DNA of 7,104 nt from assembly GCA_947174575.1 (NCBI GenBank), contig CAMWJM010000060.1, positions 1 through 7,104 on the forward strand, read 5' to 3'. A model generated the notes under the pieces. That model had not been told where the DNA came from. It did no database searches and saw nothing but the letters and a program-made list of their open reading frames with translations. The stretch comes from an uncultured Alistipes sp. (GTDB lineage: Bacteria > Bacteroidota > Bacteroidia > Bacteroidales > Rikenellaceae). The position numbers and the translations under genes were made by a program. Every line of letters starts with the position of its first letter. Within the stretch, counting starts at the first letter, position 1. Below, one piece after another: positions 5,994 to 7,104 of the stretch.

Positions 5994-6078
5994 TTAAAAA
6001 ATTTCGACAAATAACTTTCTGACTTTTAGCGCGGTGTGGAAAGCGGCGCGAAAGTGGCGTAAAAAAGTGCGGGAAATA

Positions 6079-6111
6079 TTTGGAAATAACATGCCGAAAC
6101 CTGTATCTTTG
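6079..6111 (+). promoter_or_regulatory. rRNA operon promoter P1
   Basis: TTTG (6079-6082), 21 bp, TATCTTTG (6104-6111). The -7 box lies within CTTTGCACCCGCTTCG (6107-6122), a 16-bp sequence repeated exactly at P2. The predicted start is near 6117, followed by an inverted repeat CGCAAG (6121-6126)/CTTGCG (6146-6151). This is the promoter furthest from 16S. Confidence 0.7.
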
Positions 6112-6191
6112 CACCCGCTTCGCAAGAAAAAGGGTTCATGCTCGGCTTGCGGAAAGGTTCTGAAAAAGTTTTGAAAAAAGTTCCGGATTCT

Positions 6192-6222
6192 TTTGGAGTT
6201 TCTGAAATTTGATTTACCTTTG
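6192..6222 (+). promoter_or_regulatory. rRNA operon promoter P2
   Basis: TTTG (6192-6195), 19 bp, TACCTTTG (6215-6222), then the same CACCCGCTTCG start region as P1. A-rich DNA and the phrase AGGTTCTGAAAA (6155-6166) precede it, and that phrase recurs before P3 (6289-6300). The predicted start is near 6228. An inverted repeat CGACGAA (6232-6238)/TTCGTCG (6246-6252) follows at once. Confidence 0.75.
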
Positions 6223-6327
6223 CACCCGCTTCGACGAAGACGGTTTTCGTCGGAAACGAAGCCTGCCGGGTTTCGACTCGACGAAATGAGGTTCTGAAAA
6301 TTTTTTCTGAAAAATCTTCCGAAAAGA

Positions 6328-6359
6328 TTTGGTGGTTTCAGAAAAGGTCTTTACCTTTG
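6328..6359 (+). promoter_or_regulatory. rRNA operon promoter P3
   Basis: TTTG (6328-6331), 20 bp, TACCTTTG (6352-6359), followed by CACC as at P1 and P2. A-tracts and the repeat AGGTTCTGAAAA lie upstream. The predicted start is near 6365, about 200 nt before mature 16S. The start region can fold through TTCCG (6367-6371)/CGGAA (6389-6393) or CCGC (6369-6372)/GCGG (6384-6387). Confidence 0.75.
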
Positions 6360-6365
6360 CACCAC

Positions 6366-6562
6366 TTTCCGCTGTGAGAATCGGCGGTCGGAACGAGGAG
6401 GGGCGACCCTCCGGAAACGAACAGAAATCGTTCTTTATAGCAATATATCGAACAACGTTCTTTGAAGTATTTGAGCAGCTATAGTTTTTCTCTCTCTTCG
6501 GAGAGTGATTTCAAACAATTACCTTTGAGATTAGAGCGAAAGATCTAAAACAATCATTTTAT
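6366..6562 (+). other. rRNA operon leader (transcribed spacer before 16S)
   Basis: This AT-rich stretch without a gene lies between P3 and 16S. It holds a 6-bp hairpin GGAGGG-GCGA-CCCTCC with a GNRA tetraloop (6397-6412), two boxA-like phrases, and a 5-bp hairpin CTCTC-TTCG-GAGAG with a UUCG tetraloop (6492-6505). A possible TTAGA/TCTAA stem (6531-6535/6544-6548) sits close to the 16S 5' end. Such leaders carry antitermination and processing signals. None of the hairpins is followed by a T run, so none looks like a terminator. Confidence 0.7.
6457..6466 (+). promoter_or_regulatory. boxA-like antitermination motif in rRNA leader
   Basis: GTTCTTTGAA resembles the boxA core (E. coli TGCTCTTTAACA) bound by NusB/NusE, and it is in the expected place in the rRNA leader. 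A second, similar phrase, CGTTCTTTATA, lies upstream at 6429-6439. Similar TTCTTTGA phrases occur in other Bacteroidota rRNA leaders. Assignment is by resemblance only. Confidence 0.45.

Positions 6563-7104
<542 letters not shown>

Noticed and set aside
5958..6078. Search for a tRNA, small gene or mobile-element end between the YiiX-like gene and the rRNA promoters
   Set aside because: Only the minus-strand -7 box and A/T-rich sequence were seen; no cloverleaf, terminal inverted repeats or start-stop pair with coding character.

Overview
The window comes from a Bacteroidota chromosome, most likely Alistipes (Rikenellaceae). The main evidence is the first ~540 nt of a 16S rRNA gene at the right end, which reads like Alistipes in the V1-V3 part (judged from memory, not by alignment). 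Supporting signs are GC-rich coding sequence, AT-rich intergenic stretches with Bacteroidota-type promoters (TTTG-N19-21-TAnnTTTG), almost no Shine-Dalgarno signals, and several lipoprotein signal peptides.

Left part (1-1730, all minus strand): manA, a class I mannose-6-phosphate isomerase, is followed downstream by the 5' part of a LacI-family repressor gene that runs off the left edge. The repressor gene has its own promoter, and a near-ideal 16-bp inverted repeat (GGAAACGAGCGTTTCC) sits just downstream of the -7 box, as expected for autorepression.

Middle part (1862-5957): a small lipocalin-like lipoprotein gene (minus) and a 675-aa lipoprotein subtilisin-like (S8) protease gene (plus) diverge from a shared ~260-bp region. 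An MgtC/SapB-family membrane protein gene follows the protease by only 10 nt, so the two are probably co-transcribed. Converging on them with a 4-nt gap is a lipoprotein of the YiiX/permuted NlpC-P60 (papain-like) hydrolase family. Three of the five gene products between manA and the rRNA operon start are thus predicted lipoproteins, so this is a cell-envelope neighbourhood. The protease gene carries a run of nine C residues at codons 35-38, a possible slippage (phase-variation) switch.

Right part (5958-7104): a ~600-bp rRNA control region holds three clear tandem promoters. Each is followed at its start site by a different inverted repeat. A structured leader comes next, with GNRA- and UUCG-capped hairpins and boxA-like motifs, and then 16S rRNA, cut by the window edge.

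Nothing here is a clear new defence or mobile system: no CRISPR, IS, integrase or tRNA was seen. The points most worth checking are the poly-C tract, the LacI autoregulatory site, the repeated rRNA promoter modules, and the divergent protease/lipocalin pair.
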